64,000 nucleotides of DNA from NCBI GenBank assembly GCA_964646815.1, contig CAZYFH010000001.1:124001-188000 (forward strand). Direction: 5' to 3'. Made by a program: the position numbers and the translations under genes. Source of the stretch: CAZYFH01 sp964646815. GTDB lineage: Bacteria; Acidobacteriota; Vicinamibacteria; Vicinamibacterales; UBA8438. Under the pieces are notes generated by a model. That model was not told where the DNA came from. It was given only the letters and a program-made list of their open reading frames with translations, and did no database searches. Positions 49,740 through 57,113 of this stretch are shown piece by piece (position 1 is the first letter of the stretch; each line of letters starts with the position of its first letter).

Positions 49740-50640
49740 TTTAGCGAGACCCCCGTTCCCCGCGTCGTAGCCCCGCAGAATCACTCCGTCAGGCGGGTCG
49801 GCGCGCCGGTAAACCTTGCTTCCGCTCGACGTCGAAGTCGCGACCGATTGGCCCACGGAGGCGAACACGGTGAGCGTTGCGACATAGGTCCCCGGCTTGT
49901 CATAGATGTGGCTCGGGGAGGTGCTCTCAGTCGTAACCCCGAGCACCTGCAACTGACCATTGCCGAAGGCAAGCGTGACAGCGGTTACGATCACCGAGAA
50001 CAGGTAGGTTGACCGGAGGTGGGGGTAAGCGTCGGGGCTGCGTCCACCTCGACCGTGACGTTGGCCGGTTGCCCGCCGGCGTTGGCTGTGACTTCGGTCT
50101 GGCGACTCGTGGTCAGGGTCGATCCCGTGTCGCCGTTCACGTCGGTGACGTCGTTGGTGGCGGAGAGGGAGCCAGCTGACGCGGCAAACGAGACCGGCAC
50201 GCCAATGAGGCCGCTGCTACTCGAAACGGTAACGACAGCTGCCAAGGTCACTCTGCTCCCTTTCGAGGGGTTAGTGCCTGGGGTGCGCTCGGGAGAACCG
50301 CGGCAGCGGCGGCCGCACCGACCTGGATCGTGATGGATTCGGCGACGGACCTTCCCGAGATCACGCCGACCTCGGCGGAGCCAGATCGGCCACCGGAGCG
50401 GAGGTAGGCGGTCGCCGTCCCTAGTGGCTCCCGGGACGGGGTTTCGCGCGCGCCGAGCGTGGTCGTGAATGTGACCGGCTCGCGTTGTGGACGGGGTTGC
50501 CGTTCTGCTCGACCAGGGCAGTCGCGTTGATGGCAGTTTCGCCGTCTATCGGAAGGATGCTTCGATTCGTTGAGACGGTGATGGCCGGCTCGTTAGTGGC
50601 CAGGAGCGGGACGCTCTTGCAGGCTGACGCTAACGCCGGG
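49740..50640 (-). pseudogene. Ig-like (invasin Big_1 type) and PKD-domain lipoprotein, degenerate
   Basis: The minus strand, in changing frames, reads 'ALASACKSVPLLATNEPAIT' and 'VSTNRSILPIDGETAINATA' with 'LVEQNGNPVHN' (lipobox-like start and first Ig module). Next come traces of 'TFTTTLGARETPS', 'VPVSFAASAGSLSATNDVTD' and 'TLTTSRQTEVTANAGGQPAN', and finally a PKD-like 'SPSHIYDKPGTYVATLTVFA'. Such Ig/PKD lipoproteins accompany pseudopilin genes in Acidobacteria. At least three frame changes break it. It sits antisense between pseudopilins 2 and 3. 49733-50729 holds no other gene. Confidence 0.65.
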
Positions 50641-50729
50641 TCGGCGCACGGACACCCGCGGCGGGGATATCCATGCCGTCGTCTCGCGGCATGCTACGAT
50701 GGACAATATCGACTAACCATATTTGTGAC

Positions 50730-51452
50730 ATGCACTTAGACAAGCAAGAGGGCATCGCCAGATCCCCTGAGGGCGGCTTTGCCATGGCGGCGCTTCTCGT
50801 TAGCCTGTCGGTCATGGGGCTAATGATGGCGATGGCGCTACCGGTGTGGAGTGTGGCCGCAAAGCGAGAACGGGAGGCCGAGCTGATCTTTCGGGGCGAG
50901 CAGTACGGGCGGGCGATCGAGCTGTATCAGCGGCAGGTGGCGGGTGCGTTTCCGGCGGATCTCGAGATGTTGGTCGAGCAGCGCTATCTCCGCCGGATCT
51001 ACGAGGATCCGATGACCGAAGATGGGGAGTTTCAGCTGATTCTCCAGGCGCAGCTGGTGCAGGTTGATGGCGAGCCGGCGCCGCCCCTCCCCCCGGGCCA
51101 GCTAGTTGGTCAAACACCAGAGCCTGAGAGCGACGGTGTTCAACGGCTGCTGGCATTCGGTGAGATTGCATCCGGTCCTGGCACCGTAGCCAGTGGGGCA
51201 CAAGGGGGCATCGTTGGAGTGGTGAGCAAGAGCACGGAGGAATCGCTCAGCCAATACAACGGTCGCGAGCGGTACAACGAGTGGGTGTTCACGTCGGTAC
51301 AGGCGCGTGGCGCGACTGGGCAACCAGGTGTTCAACGGTTTGCACAGCCTGGGCAGGGCGGAGCGGGCTTGGGCCAGGAATTTGGTACGGCGGGCGGTGG
51401 CGCCGCCGACCAAGAGGGCCAGGGTCGCCCGGGCGCCCTCGGCCTCCGGTAG
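50730..51452 (+). CDS. atypical pseudopilin-like protein
   Basis: The protein has 240 aa from ATG 50730. The N-terminus 'SPEGGFAMAALLVSLSVMGL' looks like a prepilin signal (Gly-Phe before a hydrophobic helix), but the conserved Glu at +5 is Ala. After the helix come 'SVAAKREREAELIFRGEQYG', 'AIELYQRQVAGAFPADLEML' and 'QRYLRRIYEDPMTEDGEFQL', as in GspG-like proteins. The C-terminal third is Gly/Gln-rich ('PGQGGAGLGQEFGTAGG') and probably disordered. Absence of Glu5 is typical of the tip pseudopilin GspK, though the rest does not look like GspK. It is separated from the other pseudopilins by the Ig-like relic. Confidence 0.75.
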   Translation: MHLDKQEGIARSPEGGFAMAALLVSLSVMGLMMAMALPVWSVAAKREREAELIFRGEQYGRAIELYQRQVAGAFPADLEMLVEQRYLRRIYEDPMTEDGEFQLILQAQLVQVDGEPAPPLPPGQLVGQTPEPESDGVQRLLAFGEIASGPGTVASGAQGGIVGVVSKSTEESLSQYNGRERYNEWVFTSVQARGATGQPGVQRFAQPGQGGAGLGQEFGTAGGGAADQEGQGRPGALGLR

Positions 51453-51506
51453 CGACAGCACCTCCGGCCGAGCCGTTGGCCCATCGCGCCGCTGACGATC
51501 ACTTTC

Positions 51507-53243
51507 CTAGCTGGATTCCTCGGCCAGCCCGCGGTAGAGCCAGACCGCCGCGAGCGCCGAGGCGACGATCGGCGTGATCGCGCCCCCGCGCGACCCGAAG
51601 AGCAACTCGCCCGATCCCCATAGTGCACCGTAGACGAGCACGCATCCGGCACCCCAGCGGATTAATGCGCGCGTCACGGGGGCAGGCCTCGGATCGCCCG
51701 CAGCCGCAGCGACGCATCGCCAGCCGGGCCCTCCCGGACGCGCCCGTCGGTAGAACGCCACGAGGTGCGGCATCGGGTCTGCCGGCGTGAGCCACGTCGC
51801 GCCGAGCCAGCAGACTGTCGTCCACGGTACGAGGTAGAGGAGCGTCTCCGGAAAGACGAGATCGGTCCAACCCTGCACGTAGACGAACCCGACGACTGCC
51901 GCAACGACGGCCGCGATCTCGGATGTCGCGGTGACGCGCCACCAATACCAGCGGGCGATCATCACTAGGCCGAGGCCTGCCCCTGACTCGAGCACCAACT
52001 CCCACGCTTGGCGGACGGTGTCGAGATAGAACGTCAGGACGGCGCTGGTGGCCATCACTCCGACAGTTACGCTACGCGACACCGCGACGAGACGCCGGTT
52101 CGTCGCGGTCGGGTGCAGAAATCGGCGGTAGACATCGTTGACCAGATACGACGTTCCCCAGTTGAGTTGCGTGGAGACGGTCGACATGTACGCGGCGAAG
52201 AACGCGCCAATAAGGAGGCCTCGCCACCCCGGAGGAAGATGGTCGCGCATGACGAGTGCATACCCGGATTCGCGGTCCGCCAGGTCTGGGTAGAGCACGA
52301 GCGCCGCCAGTGCGACGAGAATCCAGGGCCACGGCCGGAGGCAGAAGTGGGCGACGGTGAACCAGAGTGTCGAGAGGAGAGCTTGGCGCTCGTTGCGCGC
52401 GGACATGATCCGTTGGGCGATGTACCCGCCGCCGCCAGGTTCCTGGCCGGGGTACCAGCTCGCCCACCACTGCACGCCCAGATAGGCGACGAACGATGTG
52501 AGAGGCAGGACTAGGGTCGGGGCGGGGACGGCCGCGCCCGCCGTGGGTTCTGTGATGGTCGGCCAGAGACGAAACGTCGAGTCCGGTAGCTGCGCCAAGA
52601 GTCCGTCGATGCCCCCGACCGCGGGGAGTCGCAACGCGAATACGGCGAGGGCAATGGCGCCTAGCATGGCGATGCCGAACTGAACGAAGTCCGCGACGAT
52701 GACACCGCGTAGACCCGCCAGGGCGGCGTAGACACCGCTAGCCGCCAGTCCGACGAGGACCGCGGTGAGCGGATTCCACCCGAGCGTGACCGACAGCACC
52801 TTCATGAGCGCGAGGTTCACCCAGCCGATGACGAGGCAGTTAATCGGCAAACCGAGGTACAGGGCACGCAGCCCCCGGAGAAGTGCAGCGGACCGTCCGG
52901 TGTATCTCAGCTCGACGAACTCGACGTCAGTCAGGATCCCCGCGCGGCGCCACAGACGCGCGAAAAGGAACACGGTGAGCATGCTGCCGAGCGCGCCGTT
53001 CCACCACAACCAATTGCCCGCGATCCCGTTTACGGCGACGAGCCCGGTGACGACGAGTGGCGTATCCGCCGCGAACGTCGTCGCGACCATCGAGGTCCCG
53101 GCCAGCCACCACGGGAGATCCCTGCCTGAAAGGAAGTACTGCGTGAGGCTGGCACCACCGCGGCGCACGTGCCACATCGCGACGCCGAGCGGAACGGCCA
53201 GCGCGAGCGTGAGGGCGATCCAGTCGAGCGCCGTCAATGACAT
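51507..53243 (-). CDS. sodium:solute symporter (SSS family), 1
   Basis: The protein has 578 aa from ATG 53243 (GTG 53246 adjacent). About 13-14 membrane segments follow the SSS LeuT-like pattern: 'WIALTLALAVPLGVAMWHV', 'YFLSGRDLPWWLAGTSMVAT' with 'TFAADTPLVV', 'GVYAALAGLRGVIVADFVQF', 'AAYMSTVSTQLNWGTSYLVN' (Na2-site helix) and 'AWELVLESGAGLGLVMIARW'. It imports a solute with Na+. It overlaps the serine hydrolase gene upstream, within an operon that also encodes MurQ, so a cell-wall sugar or muropeptide is a likely substrate (inference from context). Confidence 0.88.
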   Translation of the reverse strand: MSLTALDWIALTLALAVPLGVAMWHVRRGGASLTQYFLSGRDLPWWLAGTSMVATTFAADTPLVVTGLVAVNGIAGNWLWWNGALGSMLTVFLFARLWRRAGILTDVEFVELRYTGRSAALLRGLRALYLGLPINCLVIGWVNLALMKVLSVTLGWNPLTAVLVGLAASGVYAALAGLRGVIVADFVQFGIAMLGAIALAVFALRLPAVGGIDGLLAQLPDSTFRLWPTITEPTAGAAVPAPTLVLPLTSFVAYLGVQWWASWYPGQEPGGGGYIAQRIMSARNERQALLSTLWFTVAHFCLRPWPWILVALAALVLYPDLADRESGYALVMRDHLPPGWRGLLIGAFFAAYMSTVSTQLNWGTSYLVNDVYRRFLHPTATNRRLVAVSRSVTVGVMATSAVLTFYLDTVRQAWELVLESGAGLGLVMIARWYWWRVTATSEIAAVVAAVVGFVYVQGWTDLVFPETLLYLVPWTTVCWLGATWLTPADPMPHLVAFYRRARPGGPGWRCVAAAAGDPRPAPVTRALIRWGAGCVLVYGALWGSGELLFGSRGGAITPIVASALAAVWLYRGLAEESS

Positions 53244-54310
53244 CACGGTGCCATGGCCGCCATCACGACGTCATGGAAAACAGGGCGGATGGCAAGGATG
53301 CCATCGTTCTCGCGAGACGGGTGGACGCGGTTCGTGAGCAATACGACATAGACGTCTGCCTGTGGGTCGATCCAGAGAGAGGTGCCGGTGAAACCGGTAT
53401 GGCCGATCGCCGCGGGTGACATGTGCGTACCACAGGAGGACGTGTGCCGCATGGTGTCCCACCCAAGTGCGCGAGAGCTTCCCGGTACCGTGGTGGGCGT
53501 CGTAAACCTCGCCATCGTGGCGCGTGAGACGAGATGGCCGCCGCGCGTAGTCGCGCCACTCATGGTGCGCAGGAGGTCTCGCGCAAACCGGCCGACTGCA
53601 GCGGCGGTCCCGAAGAGGCCCGCGTGCCCGGCGACCCCTTGGAGCGCCCACGCGTTCTGGTCGTGGACCTCGGCGACGGCCAACCGTCCGCGCCACGGAT
53701 CGACTTCCGTAGGCGCCGTGCGCGTCCGCCACTCGCTCGGCGGACGATACCGAAGCTCGCCCCACCCCCGCGCAGCCGCGAGCGCCGAGAACTGTTGGTC
53801 GATCGGCTGTTGCCGGGCGTCACAGTCGGCGAGGATGAAGCCGAGGAGGATGAAGCCAAGATCGCTGTAGACGGATCGGGTCCGTGGAGCGTACTCGAGA
53901 GGCAGTGTGCAGATGGCGTACTCGAAGTCGGCGCGGCCGGTATGGTCACGAAAGAAGGGGAGGTGCGGGGTGAGCCCAGAGGCGTGCTCGAGGAGATCTG
54001 AGAGCGTTACCGTGGCGCGGTCCGTCCCGCGCCAGGCGGGCAGCCATTGGCTGACCTGGTCGGAGAGCGCCAGGCGTCCGGCCTCGATGCCTCGCATGGC
54101 GAGGGTGGTCGTGACGATGACCTTGGTCAGCGAGGCGAGGTCGAACACCGTATCCGGGGCGGCCGCACGGGTCGGGTCCGCGCCCAACGCGCCGAAGGCG
54201 CCTTCCCAGACACGACTCTCGCGGGTCCCCACCTCGGCAACCGCCGCCGGGAACGCTCGGCTGCGTACCGCCTGAGTCAGGAGTATGCTCACCGCGGCTA
54301 AGTCAGCCAT
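53243..54310 (-). CDS. beta-lactamase-fold serine hydrolase of the MurNAc-salvage operon
   Basis: The protein has 355 aa with no signal peptide: it starts 'MADLAAVSILLTQAV', so it appears cytoplasmic. The catalytic SxxK is in 'TVFDLASLTKVIVTTTLAM'. 'LLEHASGLTPHLPFF' follows, then the Y-S-D of 'RSVYSDLGFILLGFILAD' and 'IGHTGFTGTSLWIDP' as the KTG-like box. The class resembles the beta-lactamase-like proteins encoded beside murQ in other bacteria. It probably trims imported peptidoglycan fragments (amidase or esterase); substrate not proven. It overlaps both neighbouring SSS genes by a few bases, which shows one transcription unit. Confidence 0.85.
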   Translation of the reverse strand: MADLAAVSILLTQAVRSRAFPAAVAEVGTRESRVWEGAFGALGADPTRAAAPDTVFDLASLTKVIVTTTLAMRGIEAGRLALSDQVSQWLPAWRGTDRATVTLSDLLEHASGLTPHLPFFRDHTGRADFEYAICTLPLEYAPRTRSVYSDLGFILLGFILADCDARQQPIDQQFSALAAARGWGELRYRPPSEWRTRTAPTEVDPWRGRLAVAEVHDQNAWALQGVAGHAGLFGTAAAVGRFARDLLRTMSGATTRGGHLVSRATMARFTTPTTVPGSSRALGWDTMRHTSSCGTHMSPAAIGHTGFTGTSLWIDPQADVYVVLLTNRVHPSRENDGILAIRPVFHDVVMAAMAP

Positions 54311-55832
54311 GGTCGGCGTCCTCAGTGTGTGGAACGCTGATTACCTGGGCGGTCCACCCCATGCCCAGCGTCGTCATCGATCCGATGAGCGTGTACCACT
54401 GGTAGGAGACCGCAGTGAACAGGGCCAATGAAAGAGTGGCCGCGAGGCCGGCGCCGAGGCCAACGGCAGCGGCGGCGGGCGATCGGATCGCCGTGCAGGT
54501 ACCCAAGAGAAAGATGCCGAGCAGCAGTCCGCCCGTGAAGAACTGCACGGCCAGCACCTCATCGATCAGACGGCTCGAGAGTTGGATTGCCACGAGCGCA
54601 ACCGCGACCTGCACTGCGGCCCACCCGACGGTCGCCCACCGGGCGACACGGAGATAGTCGATGTCGGGTCGATCACGTCCCGCCCATTGCATGTAGAAGT
54701 CGCCGATCGTCACGGCGGCGGAGGAGTTCAGCGACGATGACAACGTGGACATCGCCGCAGCGAGGATGGCGGCGAGCATTAACCCGCGAAGGCCGACGGG
54801 GAGGTGCGTCATAAGAAACAGCGGAAACACACGGTCGGGCTGGACCCGGTCGCCGATCATAATTGGGCTGAGCAGACCTGGCGCGTGTGCCGTGTAGTAC
54901 GCCCAGAGCATGACGCCGATCATGAGAAAGAGCGCGAATTGCACGAAGACGATAAGGCCGCTGACAACGAGCGCCCGGCGAGCGTCACGAGTTGAGGTAC
55001 AGCAGAGATACCGCTGGACAAACATCTGGTCCGTGCCGTGCGTTGCGGCAGTCAGAAACGCGCCGCCCACCATCGCCGACCAGAACGTGTAGTCCTGCGT
55101 TAGTGTCCACGTGAGGTCGAGCACGGTGAGCTTTCCGGCCGCGTGACCGCTAGACATGACCTCGGGCCATCCACCGGGGATGGTCGAGACAAGTACGGCC
55201 GCGGCTATGACCGAGCCGCCGAGGTAGATCGCGAGTTGGGCTACGTCGAGCCAGACGACCGCGAGCATCCCACCAAGCCAGGTGTAGGCGAGCGTGACGA
55301 TGGCGATGACCGCGACCGCGGCGACCAGTACTGTCGTGTCTTGAGCAGCATCGGGAAGGACCGCACTCGTCCGTTGCTCGGAGGTAAATGTCAGCATGGC
55401 GGCCGCAAGTATCACGCCGGTCGCGAACAGGCGGAGCCCATCGGAAATGTTCCTGGTCGCAAGGAAGATCGCGGCGGTCAGACGTCCAATGCGACGGTCG
55501 AACCGACGCGCCAGTAGCTGATAGGCCGTGACGAACTCGCCGCGAAAGTACGGCGGGATGAAGATGAGCGCAACGAAGAGGCGGCCGACGACATAACCGG
55601 CGGCGATCTGCAAGAACGTTAGATCGGAGCCGAACGCGTAGCCAGGGACGCTGATGAGCGTGACGGTGCTCGTCTCGGTGGCGACAATCGATCCCGTTAC
55701 GGCCCACCATGGAACGCGACGGCCCGTCAGGAAATAGTCGCGCACGCCGGTCTGGCCGCGCGACAGTCGCTTGCCGAACCAGACAGCGGTGACCAGGTAC
55801 GCGGCGACAACGATGAGATCGACCGGATGCAT
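54303..55832 (-). CDS. sodium:solute symporter (SSS family), 2
   Basis: The protein has 509 aa. SSS landmarks: 'DLIVVAAYLVTAVWFGKRLS', 'YFLTGRRVPWWAVTGSIVAT' with 'ETSTVTLISVPGYAF', 'YTWLGGMLAVVWLDVAQLAI', 'GTDQMFVQRYLCCTSTRDAR', 'LAAAMSTLSSSLNSSAAVTI' (the Na2 site) and 'AVQFFTGGLLLGIFLLGTC'. 'DQMFVQRYL' is typical of the sugar/sialate branch of the family. The gene overlaps the serine hydrolase by 8 nt and starts 4 nt after the murQ stop. Two different SSS carriers in one operon imply two substrates or two affinities. Confidence 0.9.
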   Translation of the reverse strand: MHPVDLIVVAAYLVTAVWFGKRLSRGQTGVRDYFLTGRRVPWWAVTGSIVATETSTVTLISVPGYAFGSDLTFLQIAAGYVVGRLFVALIFIPPYFRGEFVTAYQLLARRFDRRIGRLTAAIFLATRNISDGLRLFATGVILAAAMLTFTSEQRTSAVLPDAAQDTTVLVAAVAVIAIVTLAYTWLGGMLAVVWLDVAQLAIYLGGSVIAAAVLVSTIPGGWPEVMSSGHAAGKLTVLDLTWTLTQDYTFWSAMVGGAFLTAATHGTDQMFVQRYLCCTSTRDARRALVVSGLIVFVQFALFLMIGVMLWAYYTAHAPGLLSPIMIGDRVQPDRVFPLFLMTHLPVGLRGLMLAAILAAAMSTLSSSLNSSAAVTIGDFYMQWAGRDRPDIDYLRVARWATVGWAAVQVAVALVAIQLSSRLIDEVLAVQFFTGGLLLGIFLLGTCTAIRSPAAAAVGLGAGLAATLSLALFTAVSYQWYTLIGSMTTLGMGWTAQVISVPHTEDADHG

Positions 55833-55835
55833 CCA

Positions 55836-56795
55836 TCACCGTGCGCGCGGCGAGTGGGGAAGGGCGTCGCCGGCGTTCTCCCCGAGCGCAGACCTGACGA
55901 CGTTGTGGGCTCGTTTCAGTCGATCGATCGCCGCAGTATGGCTGTCACCCGTTCGCTCCATCACGATCGCCGCCTTGACGTTCCACCCGGCTCGTCGCAG
56001 CAGTTTCCCGGCAGCATCGTAGTCGAGTCCTGTCACGGTGGTGATGATGCGGCGCGCGCGGTCCCGCGCCTTTTCTGAGCCCGTCTTCACATCGACCATG
56101 AGGTTTCCGTATGTCTTGCCGAAGTGGACCATCGAAACGGTCGTCAACATGTTGAGCACCATTTTCGTGGCGGTGCCGGCTTTGAGGCGGGTCGATCCGG
56201 CGATGACCTCCGGTCCGACCGCGGGGGCAATGACGACATCTACGAACGTCTGGAGCTCGGTACCCGGCCAGCATGTGACAAAGACGATCTTGACGCCGGC
56301 GCGCCGTGCGCGCGTCAACGCGCCGCGCACGAACTGGGTCATCCCGCTCGCGGACACCCCAATGAGGACGTCCTTCTTGCTAGGTCGGAGTCTGGCGATC
56401 GCCCGGCCGCCTTCGTCATAGTTGTCTTCGGTACCGTCTTTCGGTTGAAAGAACGCGGAGCGCCCGCCGGCGATGATTGCCTGGACCTGGCGCGCAGGCG
56501 TGCTGAACGTGGGGACCATCTCGGCAGCCTCGAGCACGCCGAGTCGACCGCTCGTGCCCGCGCCGACGAAGATGATGCGGCCTCCGCGTCGCAGCGCCGC
56601 GGTCAACAGGTCGGCGCCGGTCGCGATTTTGGCTTTCTCGCGTCGCACCGCGGTCAGGACCTTGCGGTCTTCGCTGAGCATGAGGCGGATGAGGTCATCG
56701 GTCGATGCCTCATCCATGGCGAGCGTATTGGGATTGATCGCCTCCGTGGGCAGATCTTTCCACTTCGATGACGTAGGCATTCGACGTTGATCCAT
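55836..56795 (-). CDS. murQ: N-acetylmuramic acid 6-phosphate etherase
   Basis: The protein has 319 aa from ATG 56795; in-frame upstream start 56849 is less likely. It cleaves the lactyl ether of MurNAc-6-P to GlcNAc-6-P and D-lactate. The SIS fold is clear: 'TEAINPNTLAMDEASTDDLI' at the start, 'GRIIFVGAGTSGRLGVLEAA' with catalytic Glu region 'EMVPTF', 'DNYDEGGRAIARLRPSKKDV', 'GVSASGMTQFVRGAL', 'IAPAVGPEVIAGSTRLKAGT' and 'ATKMVLNMLTTVSM'. It is the first gene of the salvage operon. No PTS component is present; import by SSS and a separate kinase would be needed to make the phosphorylated substrate. Confidence 0.95.
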   Translation of the reverse strand: MDQRRMPTSSKWKDLPTEAINPNTLAMDEASTDDLIRLMLSEDRKVLTAVRREKAKIATGADLLTAALRRGGRIIFVGAGTSGRLGVLEAAEMVPTFSTPARQVQAIIAGGRSAFFQPKDGTEDNYDEGGRAIARLRPSKKDVLIGVSASGMTQFVRGALTRARRAGVKIVFVTCWPGTELQTFVDVVIAPAVGPEVIAGSTRLKAGTATKMVLNMLTTVSMVHFGKTYGNLMVDVKTGSEKARDRARRIITTVTGLDYDAAGKLLRRAGWNVKAAIVMERTGDSHTAAIDRLKRAHNVVRSALGENAGDALPHSPRAR

Positions 56796-56885
56796 TGCGG
56801 GAGCCAAGGACCGGATGGCGTGCGCGTCGGTCGTGGATGGACAGACCACGACCCACTAACCCGCCGGTGAGGGCCCGCGCCTAGT

Positions 56886-56913
56886 TTGACTTGCCCCAAA
56901 CGGACAATATATA
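56886..56913 (+). promoter_or_regulatory. probable promoter of the hom operon leader
   Basis: TTGACT (56886-56891), 16-nt spacer, and TATATA (56908-56913); TATAAC at 56910-56915 with an 18-nt spacer is the alternative -10. The region is the most A/T-rich stretch nearby. A start at about 56920 would produce a leader RNA of about 175 nt ending in the terminator below. Confidence 0.6.
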
Positions 56914-56945
56914 ACTATCGATTATTCTAGAGCCTACGGGCCCAC

Positions 56946-57035
56946 ATGCGTCGTATCCACTCGTTGCTTGACCATGACGTTGACGCCGACGTCGACCCCT
57001 CCGACCCGGTCTTCGGCCGGTGCTGGATGATATAG
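56946..57035 (+). CDS. putative leader peptide of the hom attenuator, Asp-rich
   Basis: A 29-codon ORF beginning 'MRRIHSLL', followed by 'DHDVDADVDPSD' and ending 'FGRCWMI' at TAG 57033-57035. Six of thirteen residues in the middle are Asp, all GAC. The end of the ORF (57025-57031, GGATGAT) is complementary to the 5' arm of the downstream terminator. Only a weak ribosome binding site precedes it. The placement between promoter and terminator is that of a transcription-attenuation leader for the aspartate-family genes that follow. Sensing of Asp-tRNA is inference. Confidence 0.5.
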   Translation: MRRIHSLLDHDVDADVDPSDPVFGRCWMI

Positions 57036-57071
57036 CCGCCGCGAGTCAGTGATTCTCACGGGCCATCATCC
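57025..57071 (+). promoter_or_regulatory. predicted antiterminator pairing
   Basis: GGATGAT (57025-57031) pairs perfectly with ATCATCC (57065-57071), the loop-side half of the terminator's 5' arm, and GCC (57035-57037) can add pairs with GGC (57061-57063). This fold excludes the terminator. A ribosome halted in the Asp codons would leave 57025-57037 free; one that reaches the stop codon would cover it. Confidence 0.5.
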
Positions 57072-57097
57072 GTCGCTGGGTGATGGCCCTTTTCTTT
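57060..57097 (+). terminator. intrinsic terminator upstream of hom (attenuator)
   Basis: A 12-bp stem (57060-57071 with 57078-57089, one G-U pair) closes a 6-nt loop and is followed by TTTTCTTT. It stands 17 nt before the hom GTG and after the promoter, so it must control read-through into hom rather than end an upstream gene. Confidence 0.85.
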
Positions 57098-57113
57098 AGG
57101 ACGCTAGAGTTCA

